64,000 bases of DNA. Source: Gammaproteobacteria bacterium (lineage in GTDB: Bacteria > Pseudomonadota > Gammaproteobacteria > SZUA-229). The stretch is from the NCBI GenBank assembly GCA_029881795.1, contig JAOULX010000010.1:56158-120157 (forward strand), given 5' to 3'. Shown piece after piece: positions 10,661 to 21,472 of this stretch (positions are counted from its first letter, which is position 1; each line of letters starts with the position of its first letter). The position numbers and the translations under genes are program-made. The notes under the pieces are model-generated. The model did not search any database, was not told the DNA's origin, and saw only the letters and a program-made list of their open reading frames with translations.

Positions 10661-11746
10661 TTGCAGAAAAAAAATATCATTGTCGGAATGTCTGGCGGTG
10701 TTGACTCATCCGTTGCGGCCCTGTTGTTACTGCAACAGGGTCATCATGTTGAAGGCCTCTTCATGAAAAACTGGGAAGATGATGACGAAGAAAATTACTG
10801 CGCTGCCGCAGAGGATCTGGCCGATGCTCAGGCAGTCTGTAACAAACTGGGTATCAAACTACACAGCGTTAACTTCTCTGATCAGTATTGGGACCGGGTA
10901 TTCCAGAATTTTCTTGATGAGTATAAAGCCGGTCGCACACCCAACCCGGATATTCTTTGCAATAAAGAAATAAAATTCAAAGCCTTTCTTGATTATGCCA
11001 TGGAACTGGGTGCCGATTATATTGCAACCGGTCATTATGTCCGGCGGTCAACTGATAGCAACTCGCATTTGTTAAAGGGACTTGATCCGAACAAAGACCA
11101 GAGTTATTTTCTTTATACGCTGGGTCAGCACCAGCTTGAAAAATCCCTCTTCCCAGTCGGTGAACTGGACAAACCAGAGGTCAGAAAAATTGCCGACCAG
11201 GCCGGGCTTATTACCTATAACAAAAAAGACAGTACTGGCATCTGTTTTATCGGTGAAAGAAAGTTTAAAGATTTTCTTGAGCGCTACCTGCCAGCTCAGC
11301 CGGGAGAAATCCACGACCCGAATGGTCACTGTATCGGCACCCATCATGGTCTGATGTATTACACACTGGGTCAGCGCAAAGGTCTGGGCATTGGCGGCCT
11401 TAAAGAGGCATCAGAAGAACCCTGGTTCAGTGTCGCCAAAGATTTAGACAACAATATACTGATTGCGGCACAGGGAATTAACAATGAACTGTTATACCAT
11501 GATACCCTGCATGCCTCGCAACTAAGCTGGACCACGCAAGCCCCGGCTGTTCCGTTTAACTGCATGGCAAAAAACCGTTATCGCCAGAGTGATCAGGCCT
11601 GCACCATAGTGCAGCTCGATGATGACAGCTGCACGGTAGAATTTAAAGACCGTCAACGGGCGATTACTCCCGGCCAGTCGATAGTTTTTTATCTGCAGGA
11701 TGAATGCCTTGGCGGCGGCATTATTGACTCCATGTATAACCGATAA
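10661..11746 (+). CDS. mnmA: tRNA-specific 2-thiouridylase MnmA
   Basis: [18 protein letters not shown]-loop; [16 protein letters not shown]; CxxC-type active site region; TTG start. Confidence 0.97.
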   Translation: MQKKNIIVGMSGGVDSSVAALLLLQQGHHVEGLFMKNWEDDDEENYCAAAEDLADAQAVCNKLGIKLHSVNFSDQYWDRVFQNFLDEYKAGRTPNPDILCNKEIKFKAFLDYAMELGADYIATGHYVRRSTDSNSHLLKGLDPNKDQSYFLYTLGQHQLEKSLFPVGELDKPEVRKIADQAGLITYNKKDSTGICFIGERKFKDFLERYLPAQPGEIHDPNGHCIGTHHGLMYYTLGQRKGLGIGGLKEASEEPWFSVAKDLDNNILIAAQGINNELLYHDTLHASQLSWTTQAPAVPFNCMAKNRYRQSDQACTIVQLDDDSCTVEFKDRQRAITPGQSIVFYLQDECLGGGIIDSMYNR

Positions 11747-11766
11747 CTTTTGCAGATATAAAAACT

Positions 11767-12390
11767 ATGGCGTATTCACAAGCAGACAAAACCATCGCAC
11801 TGGCCGGCATTTATCAAGCGGCACAACTGGTTAAAGACATTGCATGGCAGGGAAAAACAAATTCGACGGCAATGGAGTCAAGTTTCGAAAGCCTGCTTAA
11901 TTTTGATGCGCCGGATGTGATATCCGTTTATGGTAACCTCAGCGGTATTATCCAGGGCCTGCGCACCCTGCACAACCAGCTTGACAGCCAGTCTCAAAAC
12001 AGGAATACCGATATCATGCGCTATGTTATTACGCTGATTCACCTGCAAAGAAAACTGGAAAAAAACCCGCAACTGCTGCAGAAGGTCAGCAGCCGACTTG
12101 ACACTGTTAAGTCGCAACTCGATTATTTTGATTTATCCCATAAAAACACAATTGCAAAACTGGCTGATATTTATAAATCCACCATCAGCACGATACAACC
12201 CAAAATCATTGTAGAAGGTGAGCAGGTTTATTTATCCAATAACGATAATGCCGACAAAATACGGGCTTTGTTACTGGCAGGAATACGCGCTGCTGTTTTA
12301 TGGCGACAAACCGGTGGTTCCAGACTACAACTGATCTTCTCACGAAAAAAATACGTAAAGACAGCAATCGAACTTTCTAAAAAAATATAA
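11767..12390 (+). CDS. hflD: High frequency lysogenization protein HflD homolog
   Basis: DKTIALAGIYQAAQLVKDIAWQG...LLAGIRAAVLWRQTGGSRLQLIFSRKK; downstream of mnmA. Confidence 0.93.
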   Translation: MAYSQADKTIALAGIYQAAQLVKDIAWQGKTNSTAMESSFESLLNFDAPDVISVYGNLSGIIQGLRTLHNQLDSQSQNRNTDIMRYVITLIHLQRKLEKNPQLLQKVSSRLDTVKSQLDYFDLSHKNTIAKLADIYKSTISTIQPKIIVEGEQVYLSNNDNADKIRALLLAGIRAAVLWRQTGGSRLQLIFSRKKYVKTAIELSKKI

Positions 12391-12453
12391 ACAGCCGGCG
12401 TACTTCATCAACGAATCAGAAATACACCGCTCCTATCAGTAATATTGTTAATG

Positions 12454-12484
12454 CCTTGCTACAACACCTGTGGCAAGGTTTTTT
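12454..12484 (+). terminator. Intrinsic terminator of hflD overlapping the 3' end of the convergent mtnP-like CDS
   Basis: CCTTGCtACA-ACACC-TGTgGCAAGG followed by TTTTTT on the plus strand. Confidence 0.7.
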
Positions 12485-13202
12485 CAAGCAATTCCCTTAC
12501 ATTCTTCATTCCATCGATCAGATTTTTTTCAATTTCCTGCATGGTAATTACATTTTTCGATTTTCCTGCCGCCCAGTTTGCAACGACGGCGCAGCTTGCG
12601 TATTCCATTTCAAGTTCTCTTGCCAGTGCAGCTTCCGGCATACCGGTCATGCCGACAATATCACAGCCATCTTTTTCAAGCTTACTGATTTCAGCCGCTG
12701 TTTCCAGTCTGGGCCCCTGGGTGGCGGCATAAACAGCAGACTCAAGCAGCTCAAAATCAACCGCCTGTTTCGACATTATCAAGGCTTCTCGTAGGCGTTC
12801 ATTATACGGCTCAGTAAAGTCGATATGCTGCTCCGGATTAAAATCATCGCTGAAAAAGGTATGCTCCCTGCCGTAGGTGTAATCGATTAACTGATGCGGT
12901 ATAACGACAGCGCCAGGCGACATCTTTTCAGTGATCCCACCGACTGCAGCAACCGCTATAATCTGCTCAACACCCAGTGATTTTAGTGCCCAGATATTTG
13001 CCTGATAGTTTATTTTATGCGGCGGTATTGTATGGCCATGTCCATGACGAGCAATAAAAACAACAGACTCAGAACACAATTCTCCGGTAATCAGTGGTGC
13101 TGATGCAGCACCAAATGGCGTGTGTACCATTTGTTTATTGGTAATTTTAAGATTGCTCAGATCGGCAAGACCTGTACCACCGATTATCGCTAATTTAGAC
13201 AT
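12459..13202 (-). CDS. S-methyl-5'-thioinosine/thioadenosine phosphorylase (MTIP/MTAP family)
   Basis: MSKLAIIGGTGLADL...ARHGHGHTIPPHKINYQANIWALKSLG...TQGPRLETAAEI...GMTGMPEAALARELEMEYA; closely resembles Pseudomonas MTIP. Likely start at 13202. Confidence 0.88.
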   Translation of the reverse strand: MSKLAIIGGTGLADLSNLKITNKQMVHTPFGAASAPLITGELCSESVVFIARHGHGHTIPPHKINYQANIWALKSLGVEQIIAVAAVGGITEKMSPGAVVIPHQLIDYTYGREHTFFSDDFNPEQHIDFTEPYNERLREALIMSKQAVDFELLESAVYAATQGPRLETAAEISKLEKDGCDIVGMTGMPEAALARELEMEYASCAVVANWAAGKSKNVITMQEIEKNLIDGMKNVRELLEKTLPQVL

Positions 13203-13373
13203 GCTCACCTCAATAGACTGATTAATATCGCAATAATAACCCATTATTTAACACATCAGGCCTGATTTTTTGCTAAAATCAGCGTTCTTTTTAATCGCAT
13301 AAGTTTGAGTCTGAGCTGACTCATCTTCGATCCCTTACAGGATCAAAATTTATAAATAACACAGGATTCTGTC

Positions 13374-13883
13374 ATGTCTGAAAATACCAACGTCAAAATC
13401 GAAACTAGCATGGGTGATATCGTCATTGAGCTATACCCTGATAAAGCCCCGATCACCGTAGAAAACTTTTTGACTTATGTTAAAGATGACTTTTTCTCAG
13501 AAACTATTTTCCATCGCGTGATTCCAAACTTTATGGTTCAGGGTGGTGGCATGCTGGCAGATATGTCACAAAAAACTACACGTGATGCCATTAAAATTGA
13601 AGCAGACAATGGCCTAAGTAATGACCGTGGCACGCTGGCTATGGCAAGAACTATGATCCCTGACTCTGCCACAGCACAGTTTTTTATTAACGTTAAAGAC
13701 AATAGTTTTCTAAATCATACCGCACCAACAGACCAGGGCTGGGGCTATTGTGTATTTGGTAAAGTACTGGACGGCATGGATGTAGTAGACGCAATCGTTG
13801 CTGTAGCAACGACCAATAAAGCCGGTCATAGTGATGTGCCTGTCGAGACCATTACAATTAATAAAGCCAGTATTATTGATTAA
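13374..13883 (+). CDS. ppiB: Peptidyl-prolyl cis-trans isomerase, cyclophilin type
   Basis: VKIETSMGDIVIELYPDKAPITVENFLTYV...FHRVIPNFMVQGGG...SATAQFFINVKDN; followed by lpxH. Confidence 0.94.
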   Translation: MSENTNVKIETSMGDIVIELYPDKAPITVENFLTYVKDDFFSETIFHRVIPNFMVQGGGMLADMSQKTTRDAIKIEADNGLSNDRGTLAMARTMIPDSATAQFFINVKDNSFLNHTAPTDQGWGYCVFGKVLDGMDVVDAIVAVATTNKAGHSDVPVETITINKASIID

Positions 13884-13885
13884 GT

Positions 13886-14638
13886 ATGGACAAAGCTGTG
13901 TCTGAAACTCTTTTTATTTCAGATCTTCATTTAACGGCTGAACGCCCTGCTATTATTGAACTGTTTAAGCGGTTTGTTAATGAGCGGGGTGTACACGCTG
14001 ATGCGCTCTATATACTCGGTGATTTTTTTGAGTACTGGGTTGGTGATGATGATCCCGCCGAAGAATTAAAGGCTGTATTTGATGCCTTTAATACCCTGCA
14101 TGAACAGCAAGTGCCGGTATATTTTATGCACGGTAACCGCGATTTCCTGATCAAAACTGGTTTTGCAAAACGAACGCACTGCCAGATAATTCCTGATCCG
14201 ACCAGTATCTGTATCAACCAGCAGAATATAATGCTGATGCACGGCGACAGCCTCTGCACCGATGATATTAAATACCAGGAATTCAAACTACAGGTTCGCT
14301 CAGATGAATGGCAAAATGCATTTACCGCTAAGCCCTTATCTGAACGTAAAATGATCGTAGAAAATCTTCGAAAAACCAGCCAGTCTGCAACCTCGGAAAA
14401 AAATGAAGCCATTATGGATGTGAATCAACAAGCTGTTGAAAAAGCAGTACTGAAACACAATACCCGCTGGTTAATTCATGGCCATACCCACAGACCTAAC
14501 ATTCATCAGTTCAAGATTGATAATATGGATGTAACGCGTATTGTTTTAGGTGACTGGTACGAATATGGCAGTGTTTTATCGGTAACAAGCCATCAACAAA
14601 CTGATGGCTTTGAATTTGAACTCGAAATATTTCAGTAA
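13886..14638 (+). CDS. lpxH: UDP-2,3-diacylglucosamine diphosphatase LpxH
   Basis: LFISDLHLTAERPAI...YILGDFFEYWVGDDD...MHGNRDFLI...HGHTHRPNIHQF metallophosphatase motifs. Confidence 0.95.
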   Translation: MDKAVSETLFISDLHLTAERPAIIELFKRFVNERGVHADALYILGDFFEYWVGDDDPAEELKAVFDAFNTLHEQQVPVYFMHGNRDFLIKTGFAKRTHCQIIPDPTSICINQQNIMLMHGDSLCTDDIKYQEFKLQVRSDEWQNAFTAKPLSERKMIVENLRKTSQSATSEKNEAIMDVNQQAVEKAVLKHNTRWLIHGHTHRPNIHQFKIDNMDVTRIVLGDWYEYGSVLSVTSHQQTDGFEFELEIFQ

Positions 14639-14647
14639 GAAAACGGC

Positions 14648-15364
14648 TTAGCGCTCACCAAAACTCAGGTTATCTCCCATCGAGTATTTTTTATAATTTT
14701 CCGGCAACTGAAATAACTGCGCCTGAACTTTTTTATCCGTCGCATACGATGACAAAACTCGCTGCAAGCCGTTGACATGCCATTGCTGTAGCGGTATGCC
14801 TCTCTCATAGACACTGCCGGTGTTATAGACCTGATCTATTAGCAGACAGGGTGTTCTCATCTCTTCCGGTGTGGCAACAATTGCCTCAACCTGGCCTGCA
14901 GACAGGGTCTGTTTATAACGCATTAGCATGTTTGATTCAGTTTCAAGCAAACCATGCGCTACCTGAGCCTCACTACAGACTGTTTTTCCAGCTGACAACC
15001 AATATGTATAAGCAGATTTATTATCGACTTTAGGTGCGCCCTCTAACAGTTTCCAACTGACGTTTCTTGAGAAACTGAACGCCGGCAATTTCCAGTCTTT
15101 ATATTGTATAACCAAAATTGTCGAATCATCATGGTTAACACTGTAAATAATTCTTTTTGCATCATCATAAATAATATAATTACTGCCATCATCGTCATCA
15201 TCAATTCTCAGCAAGTCTTGTGCAATAAGATAACGTACCGGATAAGGCTCGATACCCGGCTCCCGTTCAGAAAATTTAACGATGGTGACGTCTTTTGTAT
15301 CAGCCAAAGCGATGTTAATTGTGCAAACCGCAAATACGGCGAGAATAATGCTTTTAAATTTCAT
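14648..15364 (-). CDS. Hypothetical exported protein (signal peptide, no family recognised)
   Basis: MKFKSIILAVFAVCTINIALA signal peptide; MKFK start at 15364 is 1 bp after the stop of the upstream DUF455 gene. Confidence 0.75.
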   Translation of the reverse strand: MKFKSIILAVFAVCTINIALADTKDVTIVKFSEREPGIEPYPVRYLIAQDLLRIDDDDDGSNYIIYDDAKRIIYSVNHDDSTILVIQYKDWKLPAFSFSRNVSWKLLEGAPKVDNKSAYTYWLSAGKTVCSEAQVAHGLLETESNMLMRYKQTLSAGQVEAIVATPEEMRTPCLLIDQVYNTGSVYERGIPLQQWHVNGLQRVLSSYATDKKVQAQLFQLPENYKKYSMGDNLSFGER

Positions 15365-15365
15365 C

Positions 15366-16184
15366 TTATGTGTTATATCCTGCATCTAATAATCGTAAAT
15401 CTGACATTTCTTCTTTACTGAAACCAGCCTGTAAGCGGGCCCACTCATCAAACGGTCCACTGATCGCATTTTTGACGTTTTCCTGATTCAGCAGTTCCAG
15501 AAATGTTGTCCGCGGATCCAGTTGTTGCTGATCACAGGCATAATAAAACCAGCGACTGCCGATAGCAACATGACCGATTTCTTCCTGATAAATAATCTCC
15601 AGACGATTAATCAGCTCTTCATCGTTAACCTTTCGCAGTTTTTTTATCATTCCTGGAGTAACATCCAGTCCTCGTGCCTCAAGTACACGTGGCACCAGCG
15701 CCATTCTTTTGAGACAGCTTTTATCGGTTTTTAATGCCATTTCCCAGAGTCCGTTATGGGCAGAATAATCACCATACTGGTAGCCATTAAGAGCCAGATA
15801 ATCACACATCAGCGCATAATGATAGGCCTCTTCTTTGGCGACGGTAAGCCAGTCTTTATAATAGTCCTGCGGCATATTGCGGAACCGATAGGCTGCATCG
15901 AGTGCCAGATTTATCGCGTTAAACTCTATATGCGCGATAGCATGGGCCAGAATTGCCCGTCCCTCGGTTGTGTTAATCGAGCGTCGTGGAACGTCACGGG
16001 GATCGATCAGAAGCGGCTTATCAGGACGCCCCGGAACTGGTATGCTGTGAACAGCTAGATCATGACTGAGCGTCAGTGCGCCGTCACAAAAGTCAGAAAA
16101 ACACTGATTGGTTTTTCTGACTTTTTCAAGCGGATCCGCTGTCATCAGGCACTCATAGACCCTGCTGAAGAAACTGGTATTCAT
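15366..16184 (-). CDS. DUF455 family ferritin-like protein
   Basis: ALTLSHDLAVHSIPVPGRPDKPLLIDPRDVPRR...AHIEFNAINLALDAAYRF...AKEEAYHYALM...YQEEIGHVAIG; Glu/His spacing of ferritin-like di-iron site. Confidence 0.85.
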   Translation of the reverse strand: MNTSFFSRVYECLMTADPLEKVRKTNQCFSDFCDGALTLSHDLAVHSIPVPGRPDKPLLIDPRDVPRRSINTTEGRAILAHAIAHIEFNAINLALDAAYRFRNMPQDYYKDWLTVAKEEAYHYALMCDYLALNGYQYGDYSAHNGLWEMALKTDKSCLKRMALVPRVLEARGLDVTPGMIKKLRKVNDEELINRLEIIYQEEIGHVAIGSRWFYYACDQQQLDPRTTFLELLNQENVKNAISGPFDEWARLQAGFSKEEMSDLRLLDAGYNT

Positions 16185-16241
16185 AAGCCTGATTATACCT
16201 GAAGTCAGGCCAGCAAAGGCATAGTAAAGAACATAATATCC

Positions 16242-16634
16242 ATGCAGTACTACCTAATCGTCAAAAGCCTACACATCGCATCTGTTTTGATCAGTTTTAT
16301 ATTATTTATCGGTCGGAGTTACTGCTTACTGAATTATCCTGCTTTATTAAAGAACAAGCTGATAAAACGCCTTCCGCATATCATCGATAGCATATTATTC
16401 TTTAGTGCTATAACCATGTTGGTGCTGTCAGCACAGTATCCGGGTAAAGATAATCCGTGGATTACAGCGAAACTGATCGCCATGGTATTTTATATTCTTG
16501 TCGGTTTGCATCTATTCAGAAAAGCCGCTAGCCGCAGATCGATTTATTACTCTTTCATCATTGCTGTGCTGATTTTTCTCTATATTGTACAAACCGCAAT
16601 AACAAAAAATGTCATACCATTCTTCTTTGTATAA
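16242..16634 (+). CDS. SirB2 family integral membrane protein
   Basis: 130 aa, four TM segments; YYLIVKSLHIASVLISFILFIGR and KLIAMVFYILVGLHLFRKA match the SirB2 family pattern. Confidence 0.8.
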   Translation: MQYYLIVKSLHIASVLISFILFIGRSYCLLNYPALLKNKLIKRLPHIIDSILFFSAITMLVLSAQYPGKDNPWITAKLIAMVFYILVGLHLFRKAASRRSIYYSFIIAVLIFLYIVQTAITKNVIPFFFV

Positions 16635-16650
16635 CAATAAGCAGGCATAA

Positions 16651-16680
16651 AAAAGGCCGTTAATGATATAACGGCCTTTT
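16651..16680. terminator. Bidirectional intrinsic terminator between sirB2-like and comEA-like genes
   Basis: AAAAGGCCGTTA-ATGATA-TAACGGCCTTTT perfect 12-bp inverted repeat with flanking A/T runs between convergent genes. Confidence 0.92.
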
Positions 16681-16715
16681 CTCGACGGAAGTATTTTGTA
16701 AATTAAGGTATAGCC

Positions 16716-17003
16716 TTAGTGTGTAATCTCAATCAGTGATTTGTTTTTTTCAACCGTCTTAAGACCGATTCCTTTAACATTGGACAATGCCTCTGCGGTC
16801 TTGAATTTTCCGTGCTGATTACGGTAACTGACAATTGCTTCGGCTTTCTTGAGACCGATGCCTTTGAGACCTGTTAGCTGTTCTGATGATGCGGTATTTA
16901 TATCTATTGCGGCCGACCAGGCAGCTGATGCAAAAATAAAAGTAATGGTTAGCAGTACAATTCTGAATAAATTCATAACGTCTCTCCCTGAGCACTTGAT
17001 CAA
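16716..17003 (-). CDS. ComEA family helix-hairpin-helix protein, exported
   Basis: Signal peptide followed by AIDINTASSEQLTGLKGIGLKKAEAIVSYRNQHGKFKTAEALSNVKGIGLKTVEKN (tandem HhH). Confidence 0.9.
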   Translation of the reverse strand: MIKCSGRDVMNLFRIVLLTITFIFASAAWSAAIDINTASSEQLTGLKGIGLKKAEAIVSYRNQHGKFKTAEALSNVKGIGLKTVEKNKSLIEITH

Positions 17004-17030
17004 TCCATCGAGCCGCTAGCATAACCTGAA

Positions 17031-17744
17031 TCAAGAATTTGATAAGTCAGATATTTCTGAATTAATTGTCCTCAAAACACCAACAGGGTCGTCAGATTTT
17101 GTAATCGGACGACCAATAACCAGATAACTTGAGCCCGCTCTGATCGCATCGACAGGTGTCATAATGCGACGCTGATCATCGGCTTCAGAGCCAGAAGGCC
17201 GGATACCCGGGGTAACCAGTAAGAAATCTGACTGAAACTGAGAGCGCATCTGTGCCGATTCCTGCGCAGAACAAACAATACCGTCAAGCCCGCATTGTTG
17301 CGTTAATTGCGCCAGTGATTGCGCCAGATCAGAAGGACTTTGAGTGATACCTAGCAGCTCCAGATCTTGCTTGTCCATACTGGTCAAGACAGTTACCGCA
17401 ATTAATCGTGTTTTGGTTTGTTTTTTTGTCAAGGCTTCTTTGGCAGCCAGCATCATCCGCTGACCACCCTGGGCATGTACATTCGTCATCCAGACGCCGA
17501 GATCAGCCGTCGCTTCACAGGCTTTTGCTACCGTATTAGGGATATCGTGAAATTTAAGGTCGAGAAATACATCAAACCCCGTTTTACACAACTGACTGAC
17601 AAAACCCGGTCCAAAACGGGTGAACATTTCTTTGCCAACTTTTAGTTTACATAAATCAGGGTTAACCTGTTCGATAAAAGCTTCGGCTTTAGATAAGTAA
17701 GCATAATCCAGTGCGACAATGATTTTTGAATCAGTTTTTTGCAT
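17031..17744 (-). CDS. pyrF: Orotidine 5'-phosphate decarboxylase
   Basis: IIVALDYA...[13 protein letters not shown]...[16 protein letters not shown]...TPGIRP motifs. Confidence 0.97.
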   Translation of the reverse strand: MQKTDSKIIVALDYAYLSKAEAFIEQVNPDLCKLKVGKEMFTRFGPGFVSQLCKTGFDVFLDLKFHDIPNTVAKACEATADLGVWMTNVHAQGGQRMMLAAKEALTKKQTKTRLIAVTVLTSMDKQDLELLGITQSPSDLAQSLAQLTQQCGLDGIVCSAQESAQMRSQFQSDFLLVTPGIRPSGSEADDQRRIMTPVDAIRAGSSYLVIGRPITKSDDPVGVLRTINSEISDLSNS

Positions 17745-18921
17745 TCATTACTCCGGTCAGCGGTTTAATTTCACCCCAGGCGAGACAGCTCGGACATTGC
17801 CAGTTTAAGGTACCTGATGTGTAGCCGCATTTATTACAATGATACTGCTCATTTTTTTGCCTTATACGCTCAACAGCATGTTGTAATTTCTGAAAATGAT
17901 TATTGGAAGAAAAATATTCCTGTTTATTCATCAGCATCATGAAACTGGCCAGACCATTGATACTGGGGGTTAGTGCTAGCTGCTTTTGAATATATATAAG
18001 CGCAGCTTCCTCGCCTTTAACCTCAAGCAGCAGTTCTACAATAGGTTGCATTAGACTTAAATGACTATGCTGATGCTCTGCCCACTTTAAATACTCTATT
18101 AATTCTTCCAGCTTGCCCAGTTCTCGATAAGCAGTGATGCAATAGCTCAGTACCAGTGGAAAATACGCGGCATCTGTCTGTTCAATACGCTTGATAAACT
18201 TGATTGCATCTTTAAACTTTCTTAAAGCAACATTATTTTGCACGCGGATTACCATCGCCCGAATCGAACCCGCATCATAACTGAGGGCATCTTTTGCGGC
18301 CGCTTCGGCCTGTTTAATATCACCTTTTTGAAAATATTGATCACTGCTTTCACAATAAAACTGCGCAATTAATGTGCGTAATTTGCTTTCACCGTTTTGA
18401 ATCAGTGTTCTGGTGATCTTAATGGCTTCCGACCACTCTTTTTCCTGCTGGTAAATATCGAGCATATACTGACGTGCTTGCTGTTCGTAGAAGCCGTTTT
18501 TTATAACGTCATTGAACAGGCCTTCTGCCCGGTCAAACAGGCCTGCAGCCAGATAATCACGACCCAGCTCAAGTAAGGCCTTACTTCGATATTTCGCAGA
18601 CAATGAAGGCTTTGCAATAAGGTTCTGATGGACTTCAATGGCCTTATCATAATTACCACTACGGCGATAAATTGTCGCCAGAGCCAGGTGTGTATCCAGT
18701 GTTTCATTATCAACCTGAACCAGATGTAAAAACACCGGCAAAGCGCGTTCCTGCTGATCCGACAACAGGTAATTCAGGCCTTTGAAATAATCCGAGGAGA
18801 GTGTATTTGTTCTGGCGGGATTGTCTGATTTTTTGAAACTGATACCCTTTAACCAGCCCAGCAAATACGCAACAGGCAGCAATAAAAACATCCAGGGCCA
18901 GTAAGACAATAAAATTTCCAT
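17731..18921 (-). CDS. lapB: Lipopolysaccharide assembly protein LapB (YciM)
   Basis: N-terminal TM, TPR repeats, C-terminal rubredoxin-like [18 protein letters not shown]; adjacent to lapA and pyrF. Confidence 0.94.
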   Translation of the reverse strand: MEILLSYWPWMFLLLPVAYLLGWLKGISFKKSDNPARTNTLSSDYFKGLNYLLSDQQERALPVFLHLVQVDNETLDTHLALATIYRRSGNYDKAIEVHQNLIAKPSLSAKYRSKALLELGRDYLAAGLFDRAEGLFNDVIKNGFYEQQARQYMLDIYQQEKEWSEAIKITRTLIQNGESKLRTLIAQFYCESSDQYFQKGDIKQAEAAAKDALSYDAGSIRAMVIRVQNNVALRKFKDAIKFIKRIEQTDAAYFPLVLSYCITAYRELGKLEELIEYLKWAEHQHSHLSLMQPIVELLLEVKGEEAALIYIQKQLALTPSINGLASFMMLMNKQEYFSSNNHFQKLQHAVERIRQKNEQYHCNKCGYTSGTLNWQCPSCLAWGEIKPLTGVMNAKN

Positions 18922-18957
18922 GCGCTTATTGTAACTTAGTCATTCAATAAAATAACC

Positions 18958-19200
18958 TCAGTGATCAACAGATGAAGTTATATTTTTTATTTTCCATTTC
19001 TGAACAATGATCAGACCGGCCATAGCAAATGCAGACAGCAGCACACCGAGTAAAAAGCAAAATAGCAGCAAGATTGATAATGGCAGCTCAGTGCTGGCCA
19101 GAAAATAATCAAAATGAACGGGGTCTGAATTAAGGTAGGCAAGAATGCCTAAGAAGACGATAACGAGTATAACTAAAAAGAGGTTGATGATTCTTATCAT
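18958..19200 (-). CDS. lapA: Lipopolysaccharide assembly protein A domain protein LapA
   Basis: 80 aa, two TM segments, NSDPVHFDYF...ELPLSILLLFCFLLGVLLS; upstream of lapB. Confidence 0.9.
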   Translation of the reverse strand: MIRIINLFLVILVIVFLGILAYLNSDPVHFDYFLASTELPLSILLLFCFLLGVLLSAFAMAGLIIVQKWKIKNITSSVDH

Positions 19201-19244
19201 GCTTAGCGCTTACAACAAACGTTTAACAACACAATCTGATCGGC

Positions 19245-19568
19245 TCAGGCACCTTGAGAAAGGAATGCTTCATTAACCTTTTCTCTTAACTCTTTACCGG
19301 GTTTGAAATGGGGCACATATTTGCCCGGCAATTCGACTGAATCACCTGTTTTTGGGTTACGACCGGCACGAGGCGGGCGATAATGCAGACTAAAGCTGCC
19401 AAAACCACGGATTTCAATACGCTCGCCTGATGACAATGAATGACTCATCTGTTCCAGTAAACTTTTTACCGCGAGTTCAACATCCTTATATGCCAAATGG
19501 CTCTGTTTGCGTGCCATCATTTCGATTAACTCAGACTTCATCAGTGAGTTGATTGCAGAATCAGGCAT
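19245..19568 (-). CDS. ihfB: Integration host factor subunit beta
   Basis: [32 protein letters not shown]...[49 protein letters not shown]; next to rpsA. Confidence 0.96.
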   Translation of the reverse strand: MPDSAINSLMKSELIEMMARKQSHLAYKDVELAVKSLLEQMSHSLSSGERIEIRGFGSFSLHYRPPRAGRNPKTGDSVELPGKYVPHFKPGKELREKVNEAFLSQGA

Positions 19569-19649
19569 ATGATCTTCCTTTCTTATTATTGTTTAGTAAT
19601 CAGGGTGCGGGAGAACTATCCACACACCCTAATCATAGCACAGAACGAA

Positions 19650-21332
19650 TTATTCGCCGTCTTTACCAGCATCCATTTGTTCTTTCAGCAAATCACCCAG
19701 TGTAGGTGCCGCTGAAGGCGCTGAACTTGAATAATCTTTCAGTACTTTAGCTTCATCTTCGTTGTCTTTCGCTTTAATCGACAGATTAACCATACGACTC
19801 TTACGATCAACACCGGTGAATTTAGCTTCGATCTCTTCACCGACTTTCAGTACAGTACGAGCATCTTCAACGCGGTCACGAGACAGTTCTGAAGCTTTCA
19901 GTGTACCCTCAATACCATCACCCAGATCGATTGTTGCAGCTTTTGCATCAACATCAGTGATTGTACCTTTAACGATAGAGCCTTTTTCATTCACTGCTAA
20001 GAAGCTTGAGAATGGATCAGTTTCCATCTGTTTAACACCCAGAGAGATACGCTCACGTTCCGGATCAATCGACAGCACAACCGCTTCCAGCTCATCGCCT
20101 TTCTTGAAGTTACGTACGATATCTTCACCAGTGCTGTTCCAAGACAGATCAGATAAGTGAATAAGACCGTCAATGCCGCCAGGCAGACCAACGAAAATAC
20201 CAAAATCAGTGATAGATTTGATCGTACCAATAACTTTATCGTTCTTGTTATGTGAAGTACCAAAGTCATCCCAAGGATTAGCAGAACATTGCTTCATACC
20301 CAGGGAAATACGACGACGTTCTTCGTCGATATCAAGGATCATGACTTCAACTTCCTGACCTAACGTTACAACTTTAGCAGGATTAACGTTCTTGTTAGTC
20401 CAGTCCATTTCAGAAACGTGAACCAGACCTTCAACACCCTCTTCAATCTCAACAAAACAACCGTAATCAGTGATGTTAGACACCTTACCGAATAAACGAG
20501 TGTTTTCTGGGTAACGACGTGCAATATCAGACCAAGGATCATTACCCATTTGTTTCAGGCCAAGTGATACACGGTTACGATCTTTATCAAATTTCAGTAC
20601 AACAACGCTGATTTCTTTACCCACTTCAACGATTTCTGAAGGATGCTTAACACGCTTCCAAGCCATATCAGTGATGTGTAACAGACCGTCAATACCACCC
20701 AGATCAAGGAATGCACCGTAATCCGTCAGGTTCTTAACAATACCTTTCACTTCTGAACCTTCTTCCAGGCCAGCCAGTAATTTTTCGCGTTCTTCGCTGT
20801 ACTCAGTCTCAACAACAGCACGACGAGATACAACCACATTATTACGCTTCTGATCCAGCTTGATCACTTTAAATTCAAGCTCTTTGCCTTCCAGATACGT
20901 AGTATCACGTACTGGACGAACGTCTACTAATGAACCCGGTAAGAATGCACGGATGTCAGACAGATCAACAGTGAAACCACCTTTAACCTTACCAGTGATA
21001 ATACCGGTAACAATTTCATCAGCTTCAGATGCTTTTTCAAGACGAATCCAGGCTTTAGCGCGCTTGGCTTTTTCACGAGAAAGACGAGTTTCACCCCAAC
21101 CATCTTCAATAGACTCCAGTGCAACTTCAACTTCGTCACCGATGTTGATATCAAGCTCACCGTTCTCATTATAGAATTGGTTTTCAGCAATAACGCCTTC
21201 TGATTTTAAACCAGCAGCGACAAAAACAAAGCCATTGTGAATATCAACGATAGTACCGGAAATAATAGAACCGGTTTCCATATTCGTCTCAACTAGACTC
21301 TGTTCAAATAATTCAGCAAAACTTTCAGACAT
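19650..21332 (-). CDS. rpsA: 30S ribosomal protein S1
   Basis: [29 protein letters not shown]..., repeated S1 domains. Likely start 21332, not the ORF track start 21440. Confidence 0.97.
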   Translation of the reverse strand: MSESFAELFEQSLVETNMETGSIISGTIVDIHNGFVFVAAGLKSEGVIAENQFYNENGELDINIGDEVEVALESIEDGWGETRLSREKAKRAKAWIRLEKASEADEIVTGIITGKVKGGFTVDLSDIRAFLPGSLVDVRPVRDTTYLEGKELEFKVIKLDQKRNNVVVSRRAVVETEYSEEREKLLAGLEEGSEVKGIVKNLTDYGAFLDLGGIDGLLHITDMAWKRVKHPSEIVEVGKEISVVVLKFDKDRNRVSLGLKQMGNDPWSDIARRYPENTRLFGKVSNITDYGCFVEIEEGVEGLVHVSEMDWTNKNVNPAKVVTLGQEVEVMILDIDEERRRISLGMKQCSANPWDDFGTSHNKNDKVIGTIKSITDFGIFVGLPGGIDGLIHLSDLSWNSTGEDIVRNFKKGDELEAVVLSIDPERERISLGVKQMETDPFSSFLAVNEKGSIVKGTITDVDAKAATIDLGDGIEGTLKASELSRDRVEDARTVLKVGEEIEAKFTGVDRKSRMVNLSIKAKDNEDEAKVLKDYSSSAPSAAPTLGDLLKEQMDAGKDGE

Positions 21333-21472
21333 GATTTTCCTTAGAAACTGTTTATTCGTTAGATTTTCAACCATAGGACTGGCTGAACGAATAGACAGGG
21401 TTAATGTTAAACAATATAGCCCGCTTAAGCGGACCGCCAATACCCTTTTTACGACCGGATTAGTCGATACGA

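Noticed and set aside
11072-11354. Paired 90/91-aa ORFs on both strands inside mnmA
   Set aside because: Both are alternate frames of mnmA with no independent support.
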